NCBI GenBank assembly: GCA_012520595.1
Contig: JAAYNZ010000017.1
Span: 1-32,816 of the forward strand
Origin: Candidatus Epulonipiscium sp.
GTDB lineage: Bacteria; Bacillota; Clostridia; Lachnospirales; JAAYNZ01
DNA: 32,816 bases
Direction of reading: 5' to 3'
The position numbers and the translations under genes are program-made. Positions 24,639 through 32,743 of the stretch are shown piece by piece. Within the stretch, counting starts at the first letter, position 1. The number at the start of each line of letters is the position of its first letter. The notes below the pieces were generated by a model. That model saw nothing but the letters and a program-made list of their open reading frames with translations, made no database searches and was not told the DNA's origin.

Positions 24639-26621
24639 TTAAACTTTAGATATTTGCTCTACCTCTTGTTCTTTGGTTTTCTTTTGTACAATGATTACTA
24701 AAGCCAATAAAGCAATGCCTAAAAGGTCCGTTTGCAATTTAGGATCAATAGCTAAAAACCCAACAATCATTAATAAAATTCTTGTGATCATCGAACATTT
24801 TTTAACCAACATTCCTTCTAACCCTGCTGATAAACTAACAACTCCAATAGATGCCGTAAGTAATGCTCGAAGAGTTACTAATAGTGGAGTATTCTCCACA
24901 CTTCCTAATAGTAAGATAGGATTGTTTAAGAAGAAAAATGGAAGAATAAATCCGGTAATACCTAATTTTACAGCAATCAAGGATGTTTTTGTTTGATTGG
25001 ATTTAGCTATACCTGCTGCCACATAAGAACTCATGGCTACTGGTGGAGTAATATTGGATAAACATGCATAAATTAGGCAAAACATATGAGCGGCCATGGG
25101 GGTTGCACCTACATTCATTAATACTGGTACTGCTACAGCTGCCACAATCACGTAAGCAGCCACACCTGGAACACCCATTCCTAAAATAGTACTCATGATC
25201 ATTACCATGAAACCTCCTAAGAAAAGTTGTCCTTCTCCCACTACTTTTAAAATCACATATCCAAAATTTAATCCCAATCCAGTTAAAGATACAGTTCCAA
25301 TAATTAAGCCAATGATTACACAAGAAATCCCTACTCCAATAGCTCCTTTAGCACCTTCTACAATGGCCATTACAATTGTATTTAAATCCATTCTTGTTTC
25401 TTTTCGAAACCAAGATGCTAACACAGTAGAAAAGATGGCAGCAACGGCTGAAAAAAGAGGCGTATAACCAGCTAACATCATCCCCATCAATACAAGTAAG
25501 GGAGTAATTAAATGCCCCCTTTCTTTCATTACCTTCATAGCATTAGGAATATTTTCCTTAGAAAGTCCTTTTAACCCTAATTTTTTTGCTTCCAAATGAA
25601 CAGAAACAATAATGCCTAAATAGTACAAAAAAGCTGGCAAAAAGGCTGCAATCATTACCTGAACATAATTTACGCCTAAAAATTCTGCCATAACAAATCC
25701 TACAGCTCCCATAATAGGTGGTGCAAACTGCCCCCCTGTAGAAGCCACTGCCTCTACGGCCGCAGCAAACTCGGGCTTATAACCAGTCTTTTTCATTAAA
25801 GGAATAGTAATGGTTCCTGTCGTGGCTACATTGGCAATGGCACTTCCATTGATCATACCCAAAAGAGCACTAGCCAATACAGCTACTTTTGCTGGCCCGC
25901 CAGGTGAACGTCCTACCAAAGTCAACGCAATATCATTAATAAACTGACTAAATCCACTGTATTTTAAGAAACTACCAAAAAGAACAAAAAGAAAAATATA
26001 AGTGGCACTGACCCCAATCCCCACTCCAAAAATCCCTTGGCTGCCCCAAAACATATGACTTAACACTCTTTTCATACTAAAACCAGAGTGCCCTAAAGTT
26101 CCTGGTACAAATTTTCCCCAGAAATTAAATAATAGGAAAATAAGTGCTAAAAGTGCTAGATTTCCACTAGTTCTTCTCCCAGCCTCTAATACCAAAAGAA
26201 TCCCTACTCCTGCTACGATTAAATCCATGGTACTTAGAAATCCACCTGTCATTGCGACTCTTTGATAATTCATAATCATATAACTAAAAATAATAATAGT
26301 CAACAAACATAGTAATATGTCATAAATCGGTGGAAAGTTTCTTTTCTTTTTTTCCTTTTTATATGTAGGATAGAGTAAAAAAGTGAAAAAAAGTAAGAAC
26401 ATGGCATGGTATGCTCGTAAGGTAATGGCATCCATCACCCCTATGGTAGTAAAGTATAACTGGAAAATTGTCCATGCTACTAAAAGTATGACTATACTCC
26501 AATTAAAAAATCCATCATAACTTCTCATGCGCATATCTGCATCTTTTTCTTCTAATAATTTCTGAGCTTCTTTCTCTATTGCAGTCAACTCTTTTTCCTC
26601 TACTTCTGTCAAGAAAACCAT
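24639..26621 (-). CDS. TRAP transporter fused permease (4TM/12TM)
   Basis: 660 residues with ~16-17 membrane helices. The N-terminal ~160 residues correspond to the small DctQ-like subunit fused to the large DctM-like subunit, as is normal in TAXI systems. Diagnostic motifs are LLGMINGSAIANVATTGT (253-270) and ASTGGQFAPPIMGAVGF (293-309). It should be a Na+-coupled importer of an organic anion. The start is uncertain: the ATG at 26621 touches AAAGG with no spacing, whereas a TTG three codons later (26612) would be 8 nt from AAGGA. It is followed by the TAXI binding protein. Confidence 0.92.
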   Translation of the reverse strand: MVFLTEVEEKELTAIEKEAQKLLEEKDADMRMRSYDGFFNWSIVILLVAWTIFQLYFTTIGVMDAITLRAYHAMFLLFFTFLLYPTYKKEKKKRNFPPIYDILLCLLTIIIFSYMIMNYQRVAMTGGFLSTMDLIVAGVGILLVLEAGRRTSGNLALLALIFLLFNFWGKFVPGTLGHSGFSMKRVLSHMFWGSQGIFGVGIGVSATYIFLFVLFGSFLKYSGFSQFINDIALTLVGRSPGGPAKVAVLASALLGMINGSAIANVATTGTITIPLMKKTGYKPEFAAAVEAVASTGGQFAPPIMGAVGFVMAEFLGVNYVQVMIAAFLPAFLYYLGIIVSVHLEAKKLGLKGLSKENIPNAMKVMKERGHLITPLLVLMGMMLAGYTPLFSAVAAIFSTVLASWFRKETRMDLNTIVMAIVEGAKGAIGVGISCVIIGLIIGTVSLTGLGLNFGYVILKVVGEGQLFLGGFMVMIMSTILGMGVPGVAAYVIVAAVAVPVLMNVGATPMAAHMFCLIYACLSNITPPVAMSSYVAAGIAKSNQTKTSLIAVKLGITGFILPFFFLNNPILLLGSVENTPLLVTLRALLTASIGVVSLSAGLEGMLVKKCSMITRILLMIVGFLAIDPKLQTDLLGIALLALVIIVQKKTKEQEVEQISKV

Positions 26622-26666
26622 CCTTTCTTTTCCAAATTAAGAATTATACCTTTTTCAGATAATTAC

Positions 26667-26700
26667 TTATAATTATTTATGCTTATTTATAATTATTTAT
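26667..26700. repeat. Direct repeat in the TRAP leader
   Basis: The 14-mer TTATAATTATTTAT occurs at 26667-26680 and again at 26687-26700, a 20-bp period close to two helical turns. It lies between the candidate promoter and the start codon. It could be a regulator site or A/T simple-sequence duplication. Confidence 0.5.
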
Positions 26701-26712
26701 ATAATAGCATCC

Positions 26713-26744
26713 TTCTTGCATTCTAGCAACATCATTCTTGCATT
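26713..26744. repeat. Direct repeat over the TRAP promoter
   Basis: TTCTTGCATT is repeated exactly at 26713-26722 and 26735-26744, period 22 bp. The upstream copy (minus-strand sense) overlaps the candidate -10. This spacing places both on one DNA face, as expected for tandem binding of a regulator. Confidence 0.5.
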
Positions 26745-26762
26745 ATTTTATTCAAATGTCAA
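26734..26762 (-). promoter_or_regulatory. Candidate promoter of the TRAP operon
   Basis: Minus strand TTGACA (26762-26757), 17-nt spacer, AAGAAT (26739-26734) preceded by TG-N, an extended -10. The -35 is perfect; the -10 is weak and overlaps the direct repeat. This would suit regulated transcription. Confidence 0.5.
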
Positions 26763-26833
26763 AGTTTTTTCTGTTTTTAAGTATTAGCCTGCAATAAATC
26801 ATATTTTAAAAATCAGTTGCTACCTATTTTCAG

Positions 26834-26873
26834 AAAAAGCCGATTGAAGCAAAATTTACTCCAATCGTTTTTT
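26834..26873 (-). terminator. Terminator downstream of the DUF5107 pseudogene
   Basis: CGATTG and CAATCG pair around a 15-nt loop, with A-rich and U-rich flanks that extend the pairing. It is usable in either direction and separates the relic locus from the TRAP promoter. Confidence 0.65.
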
Positions 26874-26900
26874 TCATACTCTATAAAGAATCTTTTTCAT

Positions 26901-27690
26901 TTATTTTTGCATCCTAAAATCAATATGAGCTGGTGACTTTAATGCATGTGGATCAAATTTTCTACCTTCTTTAATAAGTTCTTCTGCTCTTTGGATATGC
27001 CCTGTGCGAAGATATGCAAAGGCTTTATACAACTTTATTCTACCAACCTCTTGAACCTCATCTGATAATTTTTTCGCATACTGTAACATCTCAAGGTACA
27101 TATGGCTATCTAGCATCTTCCTAAGCAAGTAAAATATCATCGAGCTTCATAAGGGATACTCTCATGCCCAACATGGCTGATTTTTTAAGGTCTCCCTCAA
27201 TTCTAGCAAGCCCAGATAAACCATAGAGAGCCCAACAAGAAGGTTGTAATTTCATTGATCGATCTAAGGCTTGCTACGCTTCTATCTATTCCCAAGCTGT
27301 TTTAGGAGGCATTGGCAAACATTCATACTGGGTATGGGCAAGTCCTTGTCCCCATACAAAAAGTTTTCGGCCTTTCAACCTACTTGTGGAAGTCTGGATA
27401 AGACCGTAACCATTTTTATTGAGTTGGCAAATATATTTTCGTTGATTCTTATGGATTTTCCAAAAAAATCTATTTGGTATGTAGCACATCTAATACGTTC
27501 AAATTCATACATACGTAAAACAGGAGTTCCCTCATCTCCAGTCAATGTAGCTATGAAAAGTGGAGAACAAGTATAAGGATGATGCCCTACCACTCCACAG
27601 TTCCATTCAATCCCTCCAGAGAACCAAGCATTTCGAAAGGCAAGATTTCCCAAACGAAAAATGGGATTTGAAAAAGTTAATTCTTACTGC
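26901..27690 (-). pseudogene. DUF5107-type carbohydrate-locus protein, decayed
   Basis: Reading the minus strand in more than one frame gives successive pieces of one large protein. They are FSNPIFRLGNLAFRNAWFSG then GIEWNCGVVGHHPYTCSPLF and VLRMYEFERIRCATYQIDFF, then SRLKGRKLFVWGQG joined directly to LAHTQYECLPMPPKTAWE, then a TPR-like MKLQPSCWALYGLSGLARIE, and a C-terminal GRIKLYKAFAYLRTGHIQRA. Intact members, as I recall them, are about 1000 residues; here ~250 codons remain. There are internal deletions (for example between VWGQG and LAHTQ), frameshifts and stops (27684-27686 among them). Family members are linked to glycan breakdown. Same strand and order as the pseudogene upstream. Confidence 0.75.
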
Positions 27691-27798
27691 ATATGCGATA
27701 AACTGTTTTCATCTTTGATTGTAACACCTGGGATTTTCATCTTTTCGAATGTTAAAATACTCATACTTTTCTTTTTCTATGATGTTTTACATTTATCT

Positions 27799-28722
27799 CT
27801 ATATGACAAAAACTTCCAATTGATTGATTCCTTTTTCAAAAGGTATATCATTTGCAAGCCGTACTCCTTCACCAGCAGCATTATATACATAAAGACCTAG
27901 TACAAAACTACCTTTTCGCTCAGGTATTGGTAACACTGCTTCTATCGAATGTAATATTTGTTGTCTGGTCTGATCCCCTGGTGCATAGCTGGATTACCTG
28001 TTGAAATGCTAGAAACCACCTCGCCCAGTTCATGGATTAAAACAAAGAGACTTTCTTTTAGAGCCAATGGTGCTGCAAACCCATTATTCTTAATCAGCAA
28101 CTGAATCGGCAACAGCCCTTTTTCTTTTTTATTAAAATTAAGAACAAGTTGTATCACTTCAAGATAATAACCTAAATGATCCCTAATGTATTCAAAGATA
28201 GTTCTTTTTATTTCATTTCCATTTTCATGATAATTATGAATTAAGCTGAGAGATGTGTACCGATGATCTGCCAGTCATATTGCAACCCCATATCCATCAA
28301 TGATCCACCCACCCTCTTCTAAAGACCAATAACCCCATGGTAGTTCACCATCAACAAGTAAGAAAGGTGCTTCCTCTAAGATTTGATTGTATTGATCTGT
28401 TCCAGGCCTTAAACCTCCATCCCAATCATGAGGATCTACTACAATAAAGTCATCATGAAAACCTATTCTTTCATATCCAATTCTTTCCTTGGGAATCATA
28501 TTTTTATAAGCAGACAAACGTACCTGAATTTGTAATCCATCTGGAATCATATCAAGAATTCCTTCGAGCACAACTTTTTTATCTGTTTCATATTTGAACT
28601 CATGCCATTCTCCCCATGCACCGATAAAACCAGCCTGATAAACATGGATTACATCTTTATTTTCTTCTAAAAAATGCTTGCATTCTATTAAAAGCAGCTT
28701 GATCTAAATCCTTATTTTCATC
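27799..28722 (-). pseudogene. DUF4874/DUF4832-type glycosidase-like protein, decayed
   Basis: The minus strand encodes VIHVYQAGFIGAWGEWHEF, then LQIQVRLSAYKN, RIGFHDDFIVVDPHDWDG, an IKNNGFAAPLALKE strand region and a C-terminal GVRLANDIPFEKGINQLEVF. These are the DUF4874 plus DUF4832 parts of a TIM-barrel-like protein. Damage is visible at several points. The 5' end is missing, with a stop at 28723-28725. There is a frameshift near 28680-28690 and an in-frame TGA at 28275-28277 in otherwise continuous homologous sequence. A second frameshift lies near 27960-27970 before the C-terminal segment. It is not translated as a whole. Confidence 0.75.
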
Positions 28723-28958
28723 TTACACTCTTAAGTACTGGTATACAATCTAGTATTCTTTACTTCCTTTCCTTTTCTTTACCCCTTTCCACTTAGAAAA
28801 CATCTATTTCTTGTTATATAAGATAACTTAACGCTAAGTACTTGTAGATATTCAAATTGGATGCAATAGAAGAGACAATCAGGGCGTGAGCTGATGGATA
28901 TGCACTTGCAAAATTTGGATTATGAAGTGTGTATATCTATAAATAGATAATAGGACGT
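28723..28958. other. Intergenic stretch between the relic locus and the DUF6143-like gene
   Basis: No gene. Apart from the repeat copy at 28881-28955 and the SigK-like promoter that follows it, I see only AT-rich pyrimidine-biased sequence. Confidence 0.5.
28881..28955 (+). repeat. Dispersed intergenic repeat, copy 3
   Basis: Best-conserved partner of the copy at 6715-6780: GCGTGAG, GATATGCACTTG, AAAATTT, ATTATGAA and ATCTAT are shared in order. With the minus-strand copy near 8100 it shares GCGTG, ATGCAC, and the palindromic TATCTATAAATAGAT. It lies immediately upstream of the candidate sporulation promoter. Confidence 0.5.
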
Positions 28959-28985
28959 ACCTTTAATATTAGGCAGCATATAATA
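28959..28985 (+). promoter_or_regulatory. SigK-like sporulation promoter of the DUF6143-like gene
   Basis: AC (28959-28960), 16-nt spacer, CATATAATA (28977-28985). It matches AC-N16-CATAnnnTA and has the same form as the site before the ferritin-like gene. It starts ~59 nt before the start codon. Confidence 0.5.
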
Positions 28986-29017
28986 AAGTAAATTCAATAT
29001 AAAGGAGAGTCATATGT

Positions 29018-29650
29018 ATGGATAATCATTCTATGTATTGTAATAACCCATCGAACTGCCCTAACAAGCCTTGTATCTATTTTCCTCCTTGTAGCTTGCC
29101 TGACCCATCAATCTATAAACCATCCATCGAATACCAAGTTGCTATCCCCATTAACTTAGCAAAATCTCTGGAAGGAAAATATTTCGTAGGCTATGCTGAT
29201 GAACTTGCCTTTGGAAAAGGGACAAGTGCCTGGGCTAGACTATTTAATCCTCCTCATTCTGGAGTAAACTTGCACGTAACAGTTTGGACTGTGAGTGATG
29301 TTTCTGAATCCCCCTTTCGAGCACAAATTTGGTTCAATACAGAACCTCCTGGAACACCACAGGAATCCACTCTTGTTACGCCATCAAACATGGCACTTTG
29401 TCCTCTTCCAAAACCCAAAATTAAATTAGAGTATGCAACCAATGTATCTGGTAATCCTATGGGTGGTATAAAAGCTTTTGTAAGGAGAGGTCAACCTGAA
29501 ACTACCCTTGTTGATGATGAACAAGGAAAATTTATCTTTTCACCTGGTGGTTCTTTTTTAATATTTTTATCAAATCCAGAGTCACCTGAACTAACAGCTA
29601 GTGGAAGAATTGCTTTTGGTTGGTGGGAAGAACCAATCTGCAGCCATTGA
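29018..29650 (+). CDS. DUF6143-like protein, possibly spore-associated
   Basis: 210 residues, no signal or membrane helix. A Cys/Pro-rich head (MDNHSMYCNNPSNCPNKPC, then IYFPPCSLPDP) precedes a compact beta-rich domain with YFVGYADELAFGKGTSAWAR, LFNPPHSGVNLHVTVWTVSD, and near the end SFLIFLSNPE and RIAFGWWEE. I recall this as the DUF6143 family of clostridia, function unknown. The ATG follows AAGGAGAG by 8 nt; an ATG 5 nt earlier is out of frame. The Cys-rich head and the SigK-like promoter suggest a spore surface protein, an inference. A terminator shared with the converging EamA gene follows. Confidence 0.7.
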   Translation: MDNHSMYCNNPSNCPNKPCIYFPPCSLPDPSIYKPSIEYQVAIPINLAKSLEGKYFVGYADELAFGKGTSAWARLFNPPHSGVNLHVTVWTVSDVSESPFRAQIWFNTEPPGTPQESTLVTPSNMALCPLPKPKIKLEYATNVSGNPMGGIKAFVRRGQPETTLVDDEQGKFIFSPGGSFLIFLSNPESPELTASGRIAFGWWEEPICSH

Positions 29651-29678
29651 TGTAATATTGTATTCTATTCACAAGGAA

Positions 29679-29729
29679 AATAAAGGATAAGAACTTTTTA
29701 CTTGTTTTAAAAAATTCTTATCCTTTATT
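29679..29729. terminator. Bidirectional terminator between the DUF6143-like and EamA genes
   Basis: AATAAAGGATAAGAA pairs perfectly over 15 bp with TTCTTATCCTTTATT. The 22-nt loop is A/T-rich, and U-rich sequence follows on either strand. Confidence 0.8.
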
Positions 29730-29781
29730 TAAAGTTTTATCCTGGCATATTGTATAAACCTATCATTTATTTACTTAGTTT

Positions 29782-30672
29782 TTAAAGAACTTGTTGATTT
29801 TGTGCCCTACCTTGGTTGATATAAAATTGACTAAATGCCGTTCCACCTAATACCAAAAATGCACCTAAGATTTGTAATAATGATAATCTTTCACCCAGAA
29901 ATAGGGCTGAAAAAAACAAAGCTGAAACCGGATCAATATAACTCAATACAGCAATGGTCTGGCCTGGAAGTTTTTGTATCGAAGAAAAATACAAATAACA
30001 TGCAACTCCTGTATGTAATATTCCTACTGTTATAAGCAAAAACATCTCCATCCCACTGTTAAAAGACCACTTATTTTCATGTCTAAGTAGAACATAAACT
30101 GTCATTACAAAGGATGCTATCATCAGTTGGACCAACGTACTTTCTAATCCGGACAAATTCTTTATAAACTTATTGAGTATCATCAATGTAGCATAGAACA
30201 AAGCAGAAAGAACTCCACAAATGAGTCCTAGGTAAGGATTGCTACCTCCTATTCCTAAACCATTAACAATGAGCATGCCTATAATAGCAACGACGATTCC
30301 TACTATCTTGCTCCATGTCAATGATTCTTTAAATAGGATAGGTGATAATAAAAATACAATAATAGGAGCACAATAATATAATAGAGTAGCTCCACTTACC
30401 GTTGTATAGCGATATGCTTCAAACAAAAATACCCAGCCAGCACCAAGAACAAACCCAGACAACATCAGTACTGGAAGATTGTTAAGAATCTTCTTTCTAT
30501 TAATGAATTGTTTACGCGTTATAATAACTAAAATAAGAAATAAACTACCTATGATTGCACGCATTAAAACAATTACTGAACTAGGCATATTAATTGCTTT
30601 AACAAATAAACCAATACTTCCAAATATAAGCATAGAAATAATAAATTTAAATTCTGATTTTTCTTTCATCAT
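29782..30672 (-). CDS. EamA-family (drug/metabolite) transporter
   Basis: 296 residues, ten predicted membrane helices in two five-helix EamA repeats (~8-135 and ~147-285). The second repeat ends with IAVLSYIDPVSALFFSALFLGERLSLLQILGAFLVLGGT, with the characteristic conserved Pro and Glu. Members export or import amino acids, nucleotide sugars or other metabolites; the substrate cannot be told. It follows the Crp/Fnr gene by 48 nt on the same strand and may be co-transcribed with it. AAAGGAAAG lies before the tandem ATGs. Confidence 0.9.
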   Translation of the reverse strand: MMKEKSEFKFIISMLIFGSIGLFVKAINMPSSVIVLMRAIIGSLFLILVIITRKQFINRKKILNNLPVLMLSGFVLGAGWVFLFEAYRYTTVSGATLLYYCAPIIVFLLSPILFKESLTWSKIVGIVVAIIGMLIVNGLGIGGSNPYLGLICGVLSALFYATLMILNKFIKNLSGLESTLVQLMIASFVMTVYVLLRHENKWSFNSGMEMFLLITVGILHTGVACYLYFSSIQKLPGQTIAVLSYIDPVSALFFSALFLGERLSLLQILGAFLVLGGTAFSQFYINQGRAQNQQVL

Positions 30673-30720
30673 AAGTCTTTCCTTTCATCCTAACTAGTAA
30701 ATCATATTTATTTTATCTTC

Positions 30721-31398
30721 CTATAATAAATTTTTTTCTTTAATCCTAATGGTTTTGAAGTCATAATCAATCAGTCCGTCTTTGCGCATTTTATTTAATT
30801 CTCGGCTAAGGGAAGTTCTTTGTATCCCTAATCTTTCAGCTAAATCCTTTTTGGATATATTGAGTTTAATTATAGTACTTTTCTGAATATGATATTCATA
30901 CTTCAAAAAGTCAGTAATCTTTTGCCGGATGGTTTTTAGAGATATTGTATCTATTTTATCTGTTAGTACTACTGTTTTATTTGAAATGACTGTTAATAAA
31001 TTAGTCATAAAAACTGTATTCTTTTGACATAACTCTAAAACTAATTCCTTATTTATATGAAGTATAACTGTTTCTGATTCAGCCACAATGGTCATAGGAT
31101 ATGAATTACTATTAGAAAACAAAAGATTGGCCCCTAGTATATCTCCTCCTGAAAAAACAGCTACTTTTAATATCTTTCCTTCTTCATCGATTTTTTGAAC
31201 AGATAGTGTACCTTTTAATATTAGATCCATGGATTCACAAAGCTCATTTTGAATATGGATCATCTGTCCTTTATCATATTTTTTGATTTTATAATGACAG
31301 GGACTAAATTGCTGAATTAAATCATCTTTTGAAAAACTATTAAAAAGATCAATACTTACGATTGCCTCTATATAATTTTCAATATTTATCTTTATCAC
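30721..31398 (-). CDS. Crp/Fnr-family transcriptional regulator
   Basis: 225 residues. A cyclic-nucleotide-binding-type beta barrel (~15-125; KYDKGQMIHIQ, LILKGTLSVQKID and VFSGGDILGANLLFS) is followed by the long dimer helix and a winged helix-turn-helix at ~182-209 (SKKDLAERLGIQRTSLSREL). The three Cys (34, 54, 124) do not form the N-terminal cluster motif of FNR, so the signal could be a small molecule, haem or redox. The start is uncertain: a GTG at 31398 without a clear Shine-Dalgarno, no nearby ATG. It is divergent from the permease pair and probably regulates it. Confidence 0.88.
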   Translation of the reverse strand: MIKINIENYIEAIVSIDLFNSFSKDDLIQQFSPCHYKIKKYDKGQMIHIQNELCESMDLILKGTLSVQKIDEEGKILKVAVFSGGDILGANLLFSNSNSYPMTIVAESETVILHINKELVLELCQKNTVFMTNLLTVISNKTVVLTDKIDTISLKTIRQKITDFLKYEYHIQKSTIIKLNISKKDLAERLGIQRTSLSRELNKMRKDGLIDYDFKTIRIKEKNLL

Positions 31399-31407
31399 CT
31401 CTAAAAG

Positions 31408-31421
31408 GTTACTTTGGTAAC
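31408..31421. promoter_or_regulatory. GTTAC-N4-GTAAC dyad, candidate Crp/Fnr operator
   Basis: Five-bp arms with a 4-bp centre, the geometry of Fnr-type sites (TTGAT-N4-ATCAA). It sits between the divergent regulator and permease genes. If the permease -10 is TATACT at 31444-31449 and the transcript begins ~7 nt later, the dyad centre is ~41.5 bp upstream, the class II activator position. The -35 there (CTTTTT) is poor, as expected for an activated promoter. Confidence 0.5.
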
Positions 31422-31535
31422 TTTTTTTTTATCTTTTTTAAAGTATACTATAGAAAATTGCAAATGGAAAGGAGTTTTGAAAATAATTGCAAATCACTTT
31501 ATGAATACTATTTTAGGAGGATGGTGGCTGATACA

Positions 31536-32018
31536 ATGGATATTTTTACTTTGAGTTTTTGGTTTATTACACTGATTTGGTTTATCATTTCTATTAGTAA
31601 GGATAAGAAAAAAACTTTTCACGCTGTTAAAATGTCAGGTAGAATGATGAAACATATCGCAGGGGAAATGGTAGGAATTTTATTTTTAATAGGACTTATT
31701 CTGACCTTTCTTCCACCTGAAACCATCAGACAATATGCGGGACAATCAAATTCCATCATTACAACCATTGTTTTTGCAATGGTGGGTTGCATTACTTTAA
31801 TTCCTGCTTTTGTCGCTTTTCCACTTGCAGGCTCTCTTGTCAATGCTGGAGCAAGTATTGTCCCTATCGTAGCTTTTTTAACTACATTGACCATGGTTGG
31901 TATCGTTACCTTTCCTCTTGAGAAAAAAGAGTTTGGTACTAAATTTACTATTATTCGAAATTCTTTAAGCTTTGCCTTTGCTATAACCATTGCTTTCATT
32001 ATGGGGGTATTCTTATGA
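31536..32018 (+). CDS. Permease subunit 1 (DUF318/YraQ-like)
   Basis: 160 residues, four to five membrane helices. The short MDIFTLSFWFITLIWFIIS start matches small clostridial permeases of this type. The frame is open for 58 codons upstream, and an ATG at 31521 abuts AGGAGG with no spacing, so I chose the ATG at 31536 (GGTGG 8 nt upstream). That choice has moderate certainty. TLIPAFVAFPLAGSLVNAGA (~79-98) and FLTTLTMVGIVTFPLEKKEF carry the Pro/Gly-rich permease motifs. The last four bases overlap the next gene (ATGA), so the two proteins are likely made together and form one transporter. The substrate is unknown. Confidence 0.8.
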   Translation: MDIFTLSFWFITLIWFIISISKDKKKTFHAVKMSGRMMKHIAGEMVGILFLIGLILTFLPPETIRQYAGQSNSIITTIVFAMVGCITLIPAFVAFPLAGSLVNAGASIVPIVAFLTTLTMVGIVTFPLEKKEFGTKFTIIRNSLSFAFAITIAFIMGVFL

Positions 32019-32743
32019 ATAAGGTAATTCAATTTAGTAAAAAAAATAAACTTTTGACTGTCGTTGTATTCTCTTATATTGTGTTATTTATCTTCATGCC
32101 GAACAAGGCTATGCTATCACTTCAAAACAGTCTTTATTATGTAAAAGAAATGTTAATGATTATGCCCGTCATATTGTTGTTGACTGCACTCATAACCGCC
32201 TGGATTCCCAAAAAAACAATCGAGAAAAATTTAGGTAAAAACTCTGGCCTTAAAGGCGCTGCTTTTTCTTTTCTGCTTGGTAGTTTTTCAGCAGGACCAA
32301 TATATGCAGCATTTCCAGTATGTAAAGCATTGCTTTCAAAAGGAGCAAGTATTTCTAATATTGTAATCCTACTAAGCACATGGGCTGTTGTCAAAGTACC
32401 TATGCTTCTAACGGAAGCTAAATTCCTAGGACCTAAATTTATGATTACTCGATGGATCCTTACAACAATCTCCATCTTTGTCATGGGTTATATCACATCA
32501 AAGTTAGTAAAGCAAAAAGATCTTCCTTCCTATGATAATAAAGAAATTTCTACAACAAATTCACTCACAATTTCTTCTACGTACTGTATTGGTTGTGGCC
32601 TTTGTGAAAAAATAGCACCAAACTATTTTAAAATTAAAAATAAAAAAGCTGTAGTGCTAAATCAAGATATTAACCAAAAAGACATAGAAACAGTAAACAA
32701 AGCAGTTGAAAAATGCCCAGCAAAAATGATTAAGTCTATATAA
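32015..32743 (+). CDS. Permease subunit 2 fused to a [4Fe-4S] ferredoxin domain
   Basis: 242 residues. Residues ~12-165 hold about four membrane helices with the permease motif FLLGSFSAGPIYAAFPVCKA (~86-105), echoing the first subunit. After a linker (~166-188) comes a small soluble domain: C191-x2-C194-x2-C197 in YCIGCGLCEKIAP, and C234-Pro in EKCPAK. This is the single-cluster ferredoxin pattern. The domain should face the cytoplasm. Coupling of transport to electron transfer, or redox gating of it, is inferred. It may move a metal, arsenic/organic compound or other small solute, as DUF318/ArsP relatives do. No terminator is visible before the window ends. Confidence 0.85.
   Translation: MNKVIQFSKKNKLLTVVVFSYIVLFIFMPNKAMLSLQNSLYYVKEMLMIMPVILLLTALITAWIPKKTIEKNLGKNSGLKGAAFSFLLGSFSAGPIYAAFPVCKALLSKGASISNIVILLSTWAVVKVPMLLTEAKFLGPKFMITRWILTTISIFVMGYITSKLVKQKDLPSYDNKEISTTNSLTISSTYCIGCGLCEKIAPNYFKIKNKKAVVLNQDINQKDIETVNKAVEKCPAKMIKSI

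Noticed and set aside
25003-25323. 106-codon minus-strand ORF inside the TRAP permease gene
   Set aside because: Alternate-frame shadow: low-complexity Cys/Arg/Ser composition and full overlap with a well-conserved gene.
28275-28277. In-frame TGA within DUF4832-like homology, possible selenocysteine codon
   Set aside because: The same gene also has a missing 5' end and two frameshifts, and no SECIS-like hairpin is evident just downstream. A nonsense mutation in a pseudogene is simpler.
31477-31554. 25-codon TTG-initiated ORF with AAAGGAG upstream of the permease gene, possible leader peptide
   Set aside because: The ribosome site is only 2 nt from the TTG, the start codon is weak, and I recognise no attenuator-type sequence.
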